From Clostridia bacterium (GTDB taxonomy: Bacteria > Bacillota > Clostridia > Christensenellales > CAG-138), in the NCBI GenBank assembly GCA_030533005.1, contig JAUNJX010000015.1:1-43525 (forward strand): a stretch of DNA of 43,525 nt, given 5' to 3'. Made by a program: the position numbers and the translations under genes. Each line of letters opens with the position of its first letter. Position 1 is the first letter of the stretch. The notes under the pieces were generated by a model. The model ran no database searches and had not been told where the DNA came from. It worked only from the letters and a program-made list of their open reading frames with translations. Shown here one piece after another: positions 15,836 through 24,700 of this stretch.

Positions 15836-15930
15836 GCACGCACATCCTTTTATCCGCACGCATGATCCTTCCATGCGAATATCTTAGAATACAACCGCAT
15901 CGGCAGCACAACGCATACGCGCGCGGCTTT

Positions 15931-15952
15931 CTATAGCGGAACATCGCTATAG
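15931..15952. repeat. 8-bp inverted repeat upstream of the hydrolase promoter
   Basis: CTATAGCG (15931-15938), 6-nt spacer, CGCTATAG (15945-15952). It is flanked on both sides by GCGCGCGGC. It lies just upstream of the extended -10 at 15971, where a regulator could bind. The rest of the 228-bp gap (15836-16063) holds the promoter and a weak CCGCC/GGCGG hairpin with a T tract at 15994-16015. Confidence 0.5.
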
Positions 15953-15970
15953 CGCTATCCGCGCGCGGCG

Positions 15971-15979
15971 TGCTATACT
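15971..15979 (+). promoter_or_regulatory. extended -10 promoter for the alpha/beta hydrolase
   Basis: TGCTATACT matches the extended -10 form TGnTATAAT with one mismatch. No TTGACA-like -35 box is found at the normal distance; instead the inverted repeat at 15931-15952 occupies that side. This suits a promoter needing an activator or relying on the TG motif. Confidence 0.5.
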
Positions 15980-16063
15980 ATATCCATCATTTCCCGCCAT
16001 ACCAAGGCGGCCTTTTTCCCGTCACGCTTCGACGCACATCAAAATCAAGCAGGAGGAATACCT

Positions 16064-16996
16064 ATGTCCATTCATGAGATCAGCTTCCCTTCGGCAAACG
16101 GCCGCGACGCCATCAAGGCATGGTCGTACACGCCGCTTGGCGCGCCGCGGGCGGTCGTGCAGCTTATGCACGGCTTTGGCGAACATTCCCGCAGGTATCT
16201 GCACATGATCGACAAGTTCCAGCAGGCGGGCTTCGCCGTCTATGCGGACGACCATCTGGGACACGGCAAGACGGGCGTGGACAGCGGCACGCTGGGCGAC
16301 CCGCATTCGGGCGGGTACGAAACATACCTAAAGGACGAAAAAGCGTTGCACGATCTGGCGGTCGAGGCGCATCCGGGCGTACCGTATTTCGTGTTCGGCC
16401 ATAGCTGGGGTTCCATGCTCGCAAGGGGCTACGCGGCGCTGTATGGCGAGGATCTTTGCGGCCTGCTGCTCTGCGGCGTGGTTTCACAGTTTCCCGGCAT
16501 CGAGAAGGAGATCAAAGACCCCGCGTTTCAGGCCGCTTATGAAGCCGACCCCTATCAGGGCTCCGGCGAATGGTTCGGCAAGGTGTTTTGCAACATGACG
16601 GATCGGTATCCGCAGCCCTGCGGCCCGGCGGACTGGATCGCCAACGACCCGGAGGTGGTCGCCGATCACGCGGGCGACCCCTTTAACGGCTTTGACGTGA
16701 CGCTGGAGCTGGTATACGACATGGTGCAGCTTTACGGCTTCATCGAAAACGAAGCGTGGGCGCAAAGCGTACCCCGTAAGCTCCCCGTATACCTCATCGC
16801 GGGCGACAACGACCCCTGCGGCAACTACGGCGAGGGGCTTTACCATGTGGCGAACCTTTTGGCAAACGCGGGACATCCCGTCCAGGTGCGCGCCTATTCC
16901 GGCTGGCGGCACGAGATACACAACGAGCGGCGCATACGCGACGAGGTCGAGGCGGGGCTTGTCACCTTCGTGGATCGCTGCCTTGCGGAAAAATAG
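16064..16996 (+). CDS. alpha/beta hydrolase (monoacylglycerol lipase-like)
   Basis: A 310-residue hydrolase of the serine-aminopeptidase S33/Hydrolase_4 group. Visible parts are the oxyanion region QLMHGFGEHSRRY, the DHLGHGKT stretch, the nucleophile elbow GHSWGS (Ser near residue 114), the acid AGDNDPCG (Asp near 247) and the base YSGWRHEIHNE (His near 282). The layout is that of monoacylglycerol lipases and lysophospholipases, cytosolic with no signal peptide. AGGAGG precedes the ATG. It has its own promoter and is probably not part of the transport island. Confidence 0.9.
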   Translation: MSIHEISFPSANGRDAIKAWSYTPLGAPRAVVQLMHGFGEHSRRYLHMIDKFQQAGFAVYADDHLGHGKTGVDSGTLGDPHSGGYETYLKDEKALHDLAVEAHPGVPYFVFGHSWGSMLARGYAALYGEDLCGLLLCGVVSQFPGIEKEIKDPAFQAAYEADPYQGSGEWFGKVFCNMTDRYPQPCGPADWIANDPEVVADHAGDPFNGFDVTLELVYDMVQLYGFIENEAWAQSVPRKLPVYLIAGDNDPCGNYGEGLYHVANLLANAGHPVQVRAYSGWRHEIHNERRIRDEVEAGLVTFVDRCLAEK

Positions 16997-17096
16997 CGGG
17001 CAAATTTAAAACTATAGGCCATGGCCGTTACAGCCGTGCCCGACGTGCCCGCCACGGGCGGCGCGCCTTGGATTGGGACGATGTTGGGAGCGATGC

Positions 17097-17126
17097 TGGA
17101 CAGGCTTGGCGGTATCGTATTACAAT
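17097..17126 (+). promoter_or_regulatory. promoter of the PAP2 phosphatase gene
   Basis: -35 TGGACA (17097-17102), 18-bp spacer, -10 TACAAT (17121-17126). It is followed by ribosome binding site GGGAGG and the ATG at 17156. The 159-bp gap after the hydrolase gene shows no clear terminator. Confidence 0.5.
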
Positions 17127-17155
17127 AGAGCCGACCACATACAGGGAGGCTTGCA

Positions 17156-18079
17156 ATGGATTTTTTATATGTGCTCCAAGGGATACGCACGCCGTTTCTT
17201 GACGCGGTGTTCCAGTTTTTCACCTTCTTTGGTGAGGAGACGCTGTTTCTGGTGCTCGCGCTGGTGATCTTCTGGTGCGTGGACAAAAAGTGCGGCTATT
17301 TCCTCATCTATGTGTGCTTTGTGGGCACGGCCATCAACCAGTTTTTGAAGCTCGTCTGCCGCATTCCGCGTCCATGGGTGCGCGACCCCGATTTTACCAT
17401 CGTGGAAAGCGCGCGCGAAGCCGCCACGGGCTATTCCTTCCCCAGCGGACACACGCAGTCCTCCTCCGGCCTGTTCTTTGGCGTCGCGCGGTACACAAAA
17501 CGGCGCGCGCTTCGCATCGCGTGCGTCGTTTTGACGGTGCTGGTCGGTTTTTCGAGGATGTATCTTGGGGTACACACGCCCGCCGACGTGCTCACGTCGC
17601 TGCTTCTTTCCATCCTTCTCGTGTGCGGCGCGTATCCGCTGTTTTGCCGCGCGTGGGCGGGGGAGCGGAAATGGTACGGCGTGCTGTTTGCGGCGCTGCT
17701 GCTGTTGTGCGCCGCCTTTATCGTATATGCGGAATTTGCAAGACAGCCCGCCGCCATCGTTGACGAAAATCAATTGAGCGCGCTGGAAAACGCATATAAG
17801 CTTTTGGGCGGCGCGCTGGCGCTGCTGCTTTCGATGGTTCTGGACGAAAGATATATCCGTTTTGATACCGCGGCCTGCCCTTGGGCGCAGGCGCTCAAGG
17901 TCGCCCTTGGCCTGGCACTCGTCATGAGCATACGGGTGCTGACCAAAGCGCCGCTGCTCACCCTTACGGGCGGACACCCGCTTGCGGGCGGCATACGTTA
18001 TTTTTTGATGGTCGTTTTTGCGGGTAGCGTCTGGCCGCTGACCTTCAAGCGGTTTGCTAGGCTCAGCGCGGCCAAATAA
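17156..18079 (+). CDS. PAP2-family membrane phosphatase
   Basis: A 307-residue integral membrane protein with about eight hydrophobic segments. It has the three phosphatase motifs of the type 2 phosphatidic acid phosphatase family: KLVCRIPRP (about 65), YSFPSGHTQS (about 92-102) and SRMYLGVHTPADV (about 132-144). These give the Lys, two Arg, two His and Asp of the active site. Such enzymes dephosphorylate phosphatidate, undecaprenyl diphosphate or related lipids at the outer face of the membrane. The C-terminal half (four extra helices) is longer than in minimal PAP2 proteins. The stop lies only 9 bp from the convergent peptidase gene. Confidence 0.92.
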   Translation: MDFLYVLQGIRTPFLDAVFQFFTFFGEETLFLVLALVIFWCVDKKCGYFLIYVCFVGTAINQFLKLVCRIPRPWVRDPDFTIVESAREAATGYSFPSGHTQSSSGLFFGVARYTKRRALRIACVVLTVLVGFSRMYLGVHTPADVLTSLLLSILLVCGAYPLFCRAWAGERKWYGVLFAALLLLCAAFIVYAEFARQPAAIVDENQLSALENAYKLLGGALALLLSMVLDERYIRFDTAACPWAQALKVALGLALVMSIRVLTKAPLLTLTGGHPLAGGIRYFLMVVFAGSVWPLTFKRFARLSAAK

Positions 18080-18088
18080 GGCTTGTAT

Positions 18089-19048
18089 CTACCCCTTCAA
18101 GCCATCGTCGCAATGGCGCACGGCCTCGCGTATGGCGGCCGCCAAGACGCGCGCGGCAAGCGTCCCCGCCACGTTGAGATCGGCTTGCACGATGCCCGTC
18201 GTGAGCGCATAGATGCTGTCGCCATCCGCAAGCGTACCCACGGGGTTGATGGCGCGGGCATAGCCGCATCGCGCCATGGCGGCCAGGCGGTTCATCTGCG
18301 CGCGATCAAACGCGGCGTTGGTGAGTAAACACCCGATGGTCGTATTGCCCGTAAAAAGATCGGTGGGTACACAAAGGCGGTAAAGCGCCGCTTCGCTATC
18401 CCCCAAACTGCCGTCCTCATTCCTTAGCCCCGCGAGCTTTTCGCCCGTTTCAAAATCGAATACGTCGCCCAGCGCGTTCACCGCGACCACAGCGCCCATC
18501 TCGAGCGCCCCAAGGCGCAGCGCATACACGCCCAGCCCCGATTTGGACGCGCGCTCCATGCCGTAGATCTTCCCTACGCTTGCACCCGTGCCCGCGCCGA
18601 CGCTGCCAGATACGGGGGCGTTTTTTTGCGCGTCCGCGCAGGCGCTGTAGCCCATATCGGCGTCCGGCCGGAGGGCTGCGCTGCCCATGCCAAGATCGAA
18701 CAGCGAGGACTGCACCACAAGGGGTACCTTGGCAAAGCCCGTGTCGTAGCCTATGCCGTGCTCCTCCAAATACCGCATCACGCCGTCCGCCGCAGCCAGG
18801 CCGAACGCGGAGCCGCCTGATAGCACCACCGCGTGAACGGGATTGTGCGCGGCGTAATTGCCCAACAGCGGCGTTTCGCGCGAGGCGGGGCCGCCGCCGC
18901 TGATATCCACGCCGCCCTGCGCACCGTCCTTGCAAAGTATCACCGTTACGCCGGTCATCGCCGCGCGATCCTGCGCGCTGCCAATCTGAAAGCCCGCGAT
19001 CTCCTCTATGCGCATGGGCTGCGGGAAAACGCCCTGTTCATCCTTCAT
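18089..19048 (-). CDS. P1-family self-processing peptidase (DmpA/S58 type)
   Basis: A 319-residue Ntn-hydrolase of peptidase family S58 (DmpA, BapA, 6-aminohexanoate oligomer hydrolase relatives). The probable autocleavage site is in LFTGNTTIGCLLTNA, with the Thr after Asn near residue 236 as nucleophile where DmpA has Ser. Other family motifs: HAVVLSGGSAFGLAAADGV, VSGSVGAGTGASVGKIYG and AVVAVNALGD. Members are N-terminal aminopeptidases or beta-peptidases. ATG 19048 is preferred to a GTG 9 bp upstream, because AAAGGA is only 2 nt from the GTG. The neighbouring hairpin-rich element separates it from the kinase gene. Confidence 0.88.
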   Translation of the reverse strand: MKDEQGVFPQPMRIEEIAGFQIGSAQDRAAMTGVTVILCKDGAQGGVDISGGGPASRETPLLGNYAAHNPVHAVVLSGGSAFGLAAADGVMRYLEEHGIGYDTGFAKVPLVVQSSLFDLGMGSAALRPDADMGYSACADAQKNAPVSGSVGAGTGASVGKIYGMERASKSGLGVYALRLGALEMGAVVAVNALGDVFDFETGEKLAGLRNEDGSLGDSEAALYRLCVPTDLFTGNTTIGCLLTNAAFDRAQMNRLAAMARCGYARAINPVGTLADGDSIYALTTGIVQADLNVAGTLAARVLAAAIREAVRHCDDGLKG

Positions 19049-19087
19049 GTTGCTCACGTTCCTTTGCTTTGTTTTTTAATATACGTC

Positions 19088-19329
19088 CGCCGCGCCTATC
19101 GCGCGATTTGACCATCGATAAACCCCTCCGGGGATTGTCAAGGGGCCGCAGTCCCTTGACTTTCAACCGCCCGAGGCGGCGTGTACGATGAGGGCGGAAG
19201 GCATTGCACAGCAATGCTTTCTCCGCAATTTGCAACGACCGTAGCGCAGCGAACAGTTGCAAATTGCAAGCATCGGCAAAGGTCGAATGACCTTTGCCGA
19301 TAAGCGCGCCGCGCCTACAGCGCGATTTG
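19088..19329. repeat. hairpin-rich element bounded by 23-bp imperfect direct repeats
   Basis: The bounding copies are 19088-19110 and 19307-19329 and agree at 21 of 23 positions (shared CGCCGCGCCTA and GCGCGATTTG). The right copy includes the last codons and stop of the kinase gene. Between them lie six successive inverted repeats: CCCC/GGGG (19123-19133), GTCAAGGG/CCCTTGAC (19137-19160), CCGCC/GGCGG (19167-19179), GCATTGC/GCAATGC (19201-19217), GCAATTTGCAAC/GTTGCAAATTGC (19225-19267) and ATCGGCAAAGGTC/GACCTTTGCCGAT (19272-19301). It could be a MITE-like or REP-like repeat, or a structured transcript. The last stem may also terminate kinase transcription. No gene is visible in it. Confidence 0.6.
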
Positions 19330-20586
19330 CAGCTTAAAACAGCCGTCCTTCAATTCATAGGCGCACCACGCGTTGTATTTTTCCACAAACGCGGCGATGG
19401 AGCGGGTGCCGACGCCGTGCCCGTCCTCCGCCGCCACGGGCCGCCCGTCCTCGCCCAAGGCGACGTTTTTGCCGCAGGTGTTGGCGACCTCCAGCATCAG
19501 GCTGGGGGTGCAGATGCACTTGATGGAAAGCCTGCGCTCCCCCTCCGGCAGCGCAACACAGGCGCGGATCGCGTTTTCCAGCGCGTTTGCAAACACCGTG
19601 GAAAGCTCCACCGCGTCCACGGGCAGCGTTTCGGGGATGGCAAAGCTCGTTTCGGTCTGTATGCCGCAGGCCTCCGCCTCCCGCAGATACGCGTCGAGTA
19701 TCGCGTCCAACACGGTGTTTTGGCAGCGGCGCACAGGCTTTAGCGCCGCAAGCTGCGCTTCGGACGTGCCGATGTAGGCAAGCGCCGCCTCCGTATCGCC
19801 CTTTTCGACAAGCGCCGCCACGGAGAGCAGACGATGCCTAAGATCGTGCCGCTCGATGCGAAGCCGCTCCTCGGTGCGCTGCACCTCCTCCGCCCGCCTT
19901 TCCATCATGCGCGCCTGCGCCTGAAAGATGCGCTTATCCTCCTGCACCTGATAGAGCTGCGCCTGTCTGTGCAGCACGCCGAATATGTTCCAATACATCA
20001 GCGGCATCAGCAGCAGCACGATCAGCATCGCCGGAATGTATGCCGGCCTGTCGTTGATGGGGGTGGGATAGGTGCTCATGAGTGTGAGCAGCAGGTAAAA
20101 GAGCGCGGATACGCCCGCAAACACGCCCCAGCCCTTGGTAACGGTGCGCTGCACCGCAAGATACGGCCGCCGCATTTTTTTATATACGAGCAGCTCCAGC
20201 AGCGGAAACGCGACAAACCGTCCGATCGACAGGATGACATACCCGCCGTTTAGCACATAATCCAGCAGGCTCGTCAGCAGGATGATCTCCAGCGTCACGG
20301 TATCCGCAAGGCAGAAGGTGAAAAAGAAGCGCCCGTCCCGGCATTTTGCCATGAAGAGGAAAAACAGCAGGCTTGGCAGCGTGCAGGTAAACAGGAACAC
20401 CTTGACGATGACGTCCGCCCCGAGAAGGAATATCACAGCGGTATTGAACAGGATCAGCGCGCCCATGCAGACGCCTGTGAGTATGAGCGTCTTTTTGCGC
20501 GGAAAGCGCGAATCATACAAGAGCATGAACAGGATCAGCACATGAAACATGCACCAGAACAGCGTAATATCCCGCACCACCGTCAT
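19315..20586 (-). CDS. AgrC-like membrane sensor histidine kinase (GHKL)
   Basis: A 423-residue kinase with about six N-terminal membrane helices (residues about 1-210) and no extracellular sensor domain. A coiled-coil linker rich in Gln, Arg and Glu follows, then the H-box ERHDLRHRLL near residue 245 and a GHKL ATPase domain with N-box STVFANALENAIRAC and G-box GHGVGTRSIAAFVEKY. This layout is that of peptide-sensing AgrC-type kinases. The ATG overlaps the regulator's stop codon (ATGA, 20583-20586) with GGAGG 9 nt before, so the two are translationally coupled; the in-frame upstream extension is regulator coding sequence. No AgrB/AgrD-like genes are in the window. Confidence 0.9.
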   Translation of the reverse strand: MTVVRDITLFWCMFHVLILFMLLYDSRFPRKKTLILTGVCMGALILFNTAVIFLLGADVIVKVFLFTCTLPSLLFFLFMAKCRDGRFFFTFCLADTVTLEIILLTSLLDYVLNGGYVILSIGRFVAFPLLELLVYKKMRRPYLAVQRTVTKGWGVFAGVSALFYLLLTLMSTYPTPINDRPAYIPAMLIVLLLMPLMYWNIFGVLHRQAQLYQVQEDKRIFQAQARMMERRAEEVQRTEERLRIERHDLRHRLLSVAALVEKGDTEAALAYIGTSEAQLAALKPVRRCQNTVLDAILDAYLREAEACGIQTETSFAIPETLPVDAVELSTVFANALENAIRACVALPEGERRLSIKCICTPSLMLEVANTCGKNVALGEDGRPVAAEDGHGVGTRSIAAFVEKYNAWCAYELKDGCFKLQIAL

Positions 20587-21326
20587 AGGGCACATCCTCC
20601 CAGCCAGTATTCGACCCAGCGTTTTTTCACATTGCCCGCCATGGCGCGCGAAAGCGGCACGCGCGCGCCGTCCGTAAGCGTCGCGTCCGTTTTGCTTACG
20701 GATTTTACAAAATGCAGATTGACCGCGAAGCTCGCCGCGCAAAGCGTAAAGCGCGCGTCCGCGAGCAGGCCCTCCACCGCCTCCTGAAAGGCGCCCGTGA
20801 TGGTCAGGCTGTCCAGCGTCCCCCCGTCGCGCAGATGATACCGCACGGCGCGCTTGACAAGCTCCGCGTAAACGATGTCGTCAAGCTGCACGCGCGCAGT
20901 CTCCTCCCGCGTGCGTATGGCGACGCAGGCGGCCTTTTGCCGCCGCACCGCGCCCAGCGCCCGATCCATGGCCGCAAAAAAGCGCGCCTCATCCACGGGC
21001 TTTAAAAGATAGTTGTCCGCGCGCGCAAGATAGGAATCCACCGCGTAATCCGGCGAGCTTGTAAGATAGACGATCGCCCCGTCCCGACCAAGCGAACGCA
21101 AGGCAAGGCCCGCATCGATGCCGTTTTGTTCCGGCATCATCACATCCAGAATGTAAACGTCAAAATCCGTGCCGCCCTCTCCGCAAGCTTCAAGCAGCGC
21201 CGCCGCGGAGGAAAAGGCGCACGCCTTCGCGCTCACGTCCGACTTATCCTCAAGATACCGTGCGACAAGCGCCTCCGTCAGAGCGCGCTGCGCACCCTCG
21301 TCGTCACAAATGGCAATATGCAGCAT
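20583..21326 (-). CDS. LytTR-type response regulator (AgrA/VirR-like)
   Basis: A 247-residue regulator. The receiver domain spans residues 1 to about 120, with acidic pocket CDDE (8-10), phosphoacceptor Asp61 (YILDVMMPEQNGID) and lysine in NYLLKPVD. A LytTR DNA-binding domain (about 140-240) is recognised by IRTREETARVQLDDIVYAE and SFAVNLHFVKSVSKTDATL. LytTR regulators bind direct repeats near promoters. The ATG at 21326 is chosen because GGAGG lies 8 nt before it; the in-frame upstream part is non-coding. It forms an operon with the kinase and is divergent from the giant surface-protein gene, its most obvious candidate target. Confidence 0.92.
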   Translation of the reverse strand: MLHIAICDDEGAQRALTEALVARYLEDKSDVSAKACAFSSAAALLEACGEGGTDFDVYILDVMMPEQNGIDAGLALRSLGRDGAIVYLTSSPDYAVDSYLARADNYLLKPVDEARFFAAMDRALGAVRRQKAACVAIRTREETARVQLDDIVYAELVKRAVRYHLRDGGTLDSLTITGAFQEAVEGLLADARFTLCAASFAVNLHFVKSVSKTDATLTDGARVPLSRAMAGNVKKRWVEYWLGGCAL

Positions 21327-21709
21327 AGCGCCCACCTCCGCTTTCATCGTAACCCCTAAAACATGCTGTGCGTTTGCAAATTTCGCGTAATTTGCTACCA
21401 AATCCGCATTTTTCCCCAAAAAGAAATGAATTTCAGTATAATGAAAATAGTATCATAGAAATCACATGGCGGCAAGCCGCGCCTTCACCCACAACCACAG
21501 CCGCCAAGATCGGACAGCGCGGGCGGGACGGTCCCTCTCTCATTTCATCGCAGTACCGGGAAACCATACTATCGCAGCTTGGACGTATTGTACAGGGAAC
21601 GCGTTTACACAACAGGATCGCCCGCCGCACTGCATAAGCACAGCGTTATCCGAAGCAAACCATTATTTCCGCCAGTCCGTGGGCACAAAAGCACGCAGGA
21701 GGGTTGCGG
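21327..21709. other. 383-bp divergent intergenic region, LytTR regulator to surface protein
   Basis: No convincing gene. It holds an AT-rich core near 21420-21460 with a perfect TATAAT on the plus strand (21437-21442) and an overlapping TATACT on the minus strand (21435-21440), within the inverted repeat TTTCA/TGAAA (21431-21446). Neither -10 has a good -35 at 16-18 bp. The remaining 240 bp to the surface-protein start would be a long leader. I see no clear LytTR direct repeat pair by eye. Confidence 0.4.
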
Positions 21710-24700
21710 ATGAAACGAAAACACATCTTGATATGCCTGCTTCTCTGCCTTGCAGCGACCCTATGGCTGCCGGGCGCTTCGCATGCGGCGGAAAGCACCG
21801 CAGGCACGGAAGCGGAGCTGCGCAACGCCATCACGAACGCCACCGCCGGCACGACCATCACCATCACGGCGGATATCACCCTGACCGGCACCGTCGATCT
21901 ATCCAATAAAACGATTACCCTGCTTTCCGATGGAGAGTGCACCATCAAGCGCGGCAGCGGGCTTACCACCGCCATGTTTTTAGTACCCTCCGGCGCCACG
22001 CTGACGCTGGGGCAGGCAAGCGGCATGGGAAGCAGCACGCTCACCATCGACGGCGGCGCGGTGTGGGGCGGTACGGATAACGCTACGCTTGGCCGCGGCA
22101 CGACAAACAGCGGGGTTCAAAGCGATCTCCCTATCCTCATGGCGGGCGACTTGTCCAAACAGGGCGGAAGCATCTATCTCTATTCCGGCGTAACGCTGCA
22201 AAACAATTACTATCAACTCAACGGGAACTACGGCGGCGCCATCTATGCAGGGCCAAAAAGCGAGCTGTACATCCACGGCGCGGTGATCCGCAACAACTAT
22301 TCCGGCCAATCCGGCGGCGCGATCAAGGCGATCAACGGCAGCAAGATCGTGATGACCGCCGGGCAAATCTATGGCAACCACGCCGCGCGGCACGGCGGCG
22401 GGCTACAGATATTCGGCAAGCAAGGAGAAGCTTTGCATCCAAGTGTCAACGTCACCTTCACCATGTCCGGCAGCACGATCCGCAACAACCTGTGCGGCAC
22501 GGACGGCTTTACGGCGCGCGCGGGGGGCGGCATCGCCGTATCCGACAATTCCGAGTTTCGTATGACAGGCGGCGCGATCAAGGATAATCTCAACAACGCA
22601 TTCAGCGGCAAGGGCGGCGGCGTGGCGTTTGCGGACGCAAACACGACCGTGACGCTTTCCGGCGACGCCAAAATCACGGGAAACAAAGTCAAAACCGCCG
22701 TCAACAATCTGCATCTGGGCACAAACGCCTGCAACGTCGTCGAGGCGTCAGGCTTGACGCCAGACGCTTCCATTGGCGTGACCAGCGCCTCTACGGCAAA
22801 CTACGCCACGGTGACACAAAGCAACGGGGCAAACGACCTTTCGGGCTATTTTGCTTCGGACGCGGCGACGCGCGCCATCTACAACGACGCGACGAACGCG
22901 GCCGCGCAGGTGGTCAAGGTGGGAAAGGTTTACACCATCACATATAGGGATAAGGGCGATGCAGCGTTTTCAGGCACGCATGACGCCGGATATCCTTCCA
23001 CCCATACCTATGGTGCGACTACAACGCTAAAGGGAGCCACAAAGGCCGACCATACCTTTGATGGATGGTTTGCGTTGTCAAACTGCACCGGCACGGCGCT
23101 CAATCGTCTAGGCGCCACCGGCTATACCGCAAACATCACCCTCTACGCCAAGTGGACGGAGAAAGCGCCCGTCACCGTCGACACGAACCCCGTCAGCTTC
23201 CCCTACGACGGCAGCGAACACGCTTTCACAGTGACCCCCACGCCATCCGGCTTAGCGGGCTTTACGGTACAATACAAGCTGGACAGCCAAGAGGATGCGG
23301 ACTTTACAGAAACGGTACCCCGCGTCGTTGGCGAATACGACGTGCGGGTAACGCGCGCAGAGGACGCGACCTACAAAAGCTTTTCGCAGGTCATCGATAA
23401 GGGGCTGACCATCACAAGGGCGGCGATCTCCAGCGTCACCGTTACGGGCGTAGTTACCCCCGCAGCGGGTGCAGCGCCCGACACGGACGCCGCATGCGCC
23501 ACAACCGGGATCGGCAGCACGGGCAGCGTAAGCTGGTCGCCCGACGACGCGGCATTTCTGTATAACAAGGCCTACACCGCAAGCGTCACCCTCACAACGG
23601 ACGCAAACCACGCGTTTGTCGCAAGCCCCACGGCCAAGCTGGGCGGCAATACCGCCACCGTCAAGCGCACGGACGATACGCACATCACGCTTTCTTATAC
23701 CTTCCCGGCCACAGAAAAGCTGACGGCGCCCACGGCGACTCTCAATCAGGAAAGCCCCCTCGCCATCGCCCATACCGGCGGAGACACCGCGCTCACGCTA
23801 AATGTCGCGGGGCTTGCATCGGGCTACGCGGACGTAGCATGGACGGTGACGGAAACGGACGCGAGCGGCATCCTCACGCTGCCCACGCCCGCCACGGGGA
23901 CGCTTGGCAACAGAACGGATTTCCCGCTTGGCGATTTCACCGTCGCCGCCAACGCAGCAGGGCAGCCTGCAAAAAGCGCGAGTGTCACCATCGCCTTTAC
24001 GGGCGGCGCGGACTATGCGGCGCTGCCCTCCGCCATCACCGTCACCTTCAACCTTGCGGCGGGCGCGGACATCCCCGCGCCAAGCGGTATAAGCGTTGAT
24101 TATACAGATGAGACCGTGGCCGGCGTCACCGGCACCATGGAATATGTGATCGACGGCAACGACGCGGCGAACCAAAGCCGCATCAACTGGGCAGGCGCGA
24201 AAAGCGGCGGCGGCACGGTGCTTGACATAGCGGGCAAAATACCCGCCGCGGGTGCGACCGCTCAGTATATCCATGTCCGCGTCACGGCTTCAAACGGCGG
24301 CAGACCCGGCCTGATAACGACCGTCTTGATCCCCGCGCGCCCCGCGGCGCCAACGGGCATAGGCAAAACCAACGAGACCGTCAGCGGCAAAAACGACGGC
24401 ACGATCACGCGCGTTTCCGACAGCATGGCGTACAAGCCGGCCGGCGGCGCATGGACGGATGTGCCAACGGACGCCACCACCCTATCCGGCCTCGCTCCCG
24501 GCAGCTATACGCTCCGCTACACGGCCACGGACAGCGATTTCGCCTCCGCAGAAACCCCCGTTCTTACCATCGGCACGGGCGGCACGCTGACGGTCACGTT
24601 TGACATGCAGGGGCACGGCACAGCGATATCTTCCCTAACCGGCCTTACCTATAACGTCGCCGTCGCAGCTCCCGAAGCACCCACGGCCACGGGCTACACC

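Noticed and set aside
15994..16015. Intrinsic terminator or attenuator in the hydrolase leader (CCGCC/GGCGG followed by CCTTTTT)
   Set aside because: The stem is only 5 bp and the T tract does not follow directly; too weak to call, although a leader role cannot be excluded.
21327..21709. AgrD-like autoinducer peptide gene next to the kinase/regulator pair
   Set aside because: No small frame with a ribosome binding site and amphipathic leader plus Cys-containing core was found on either strand.
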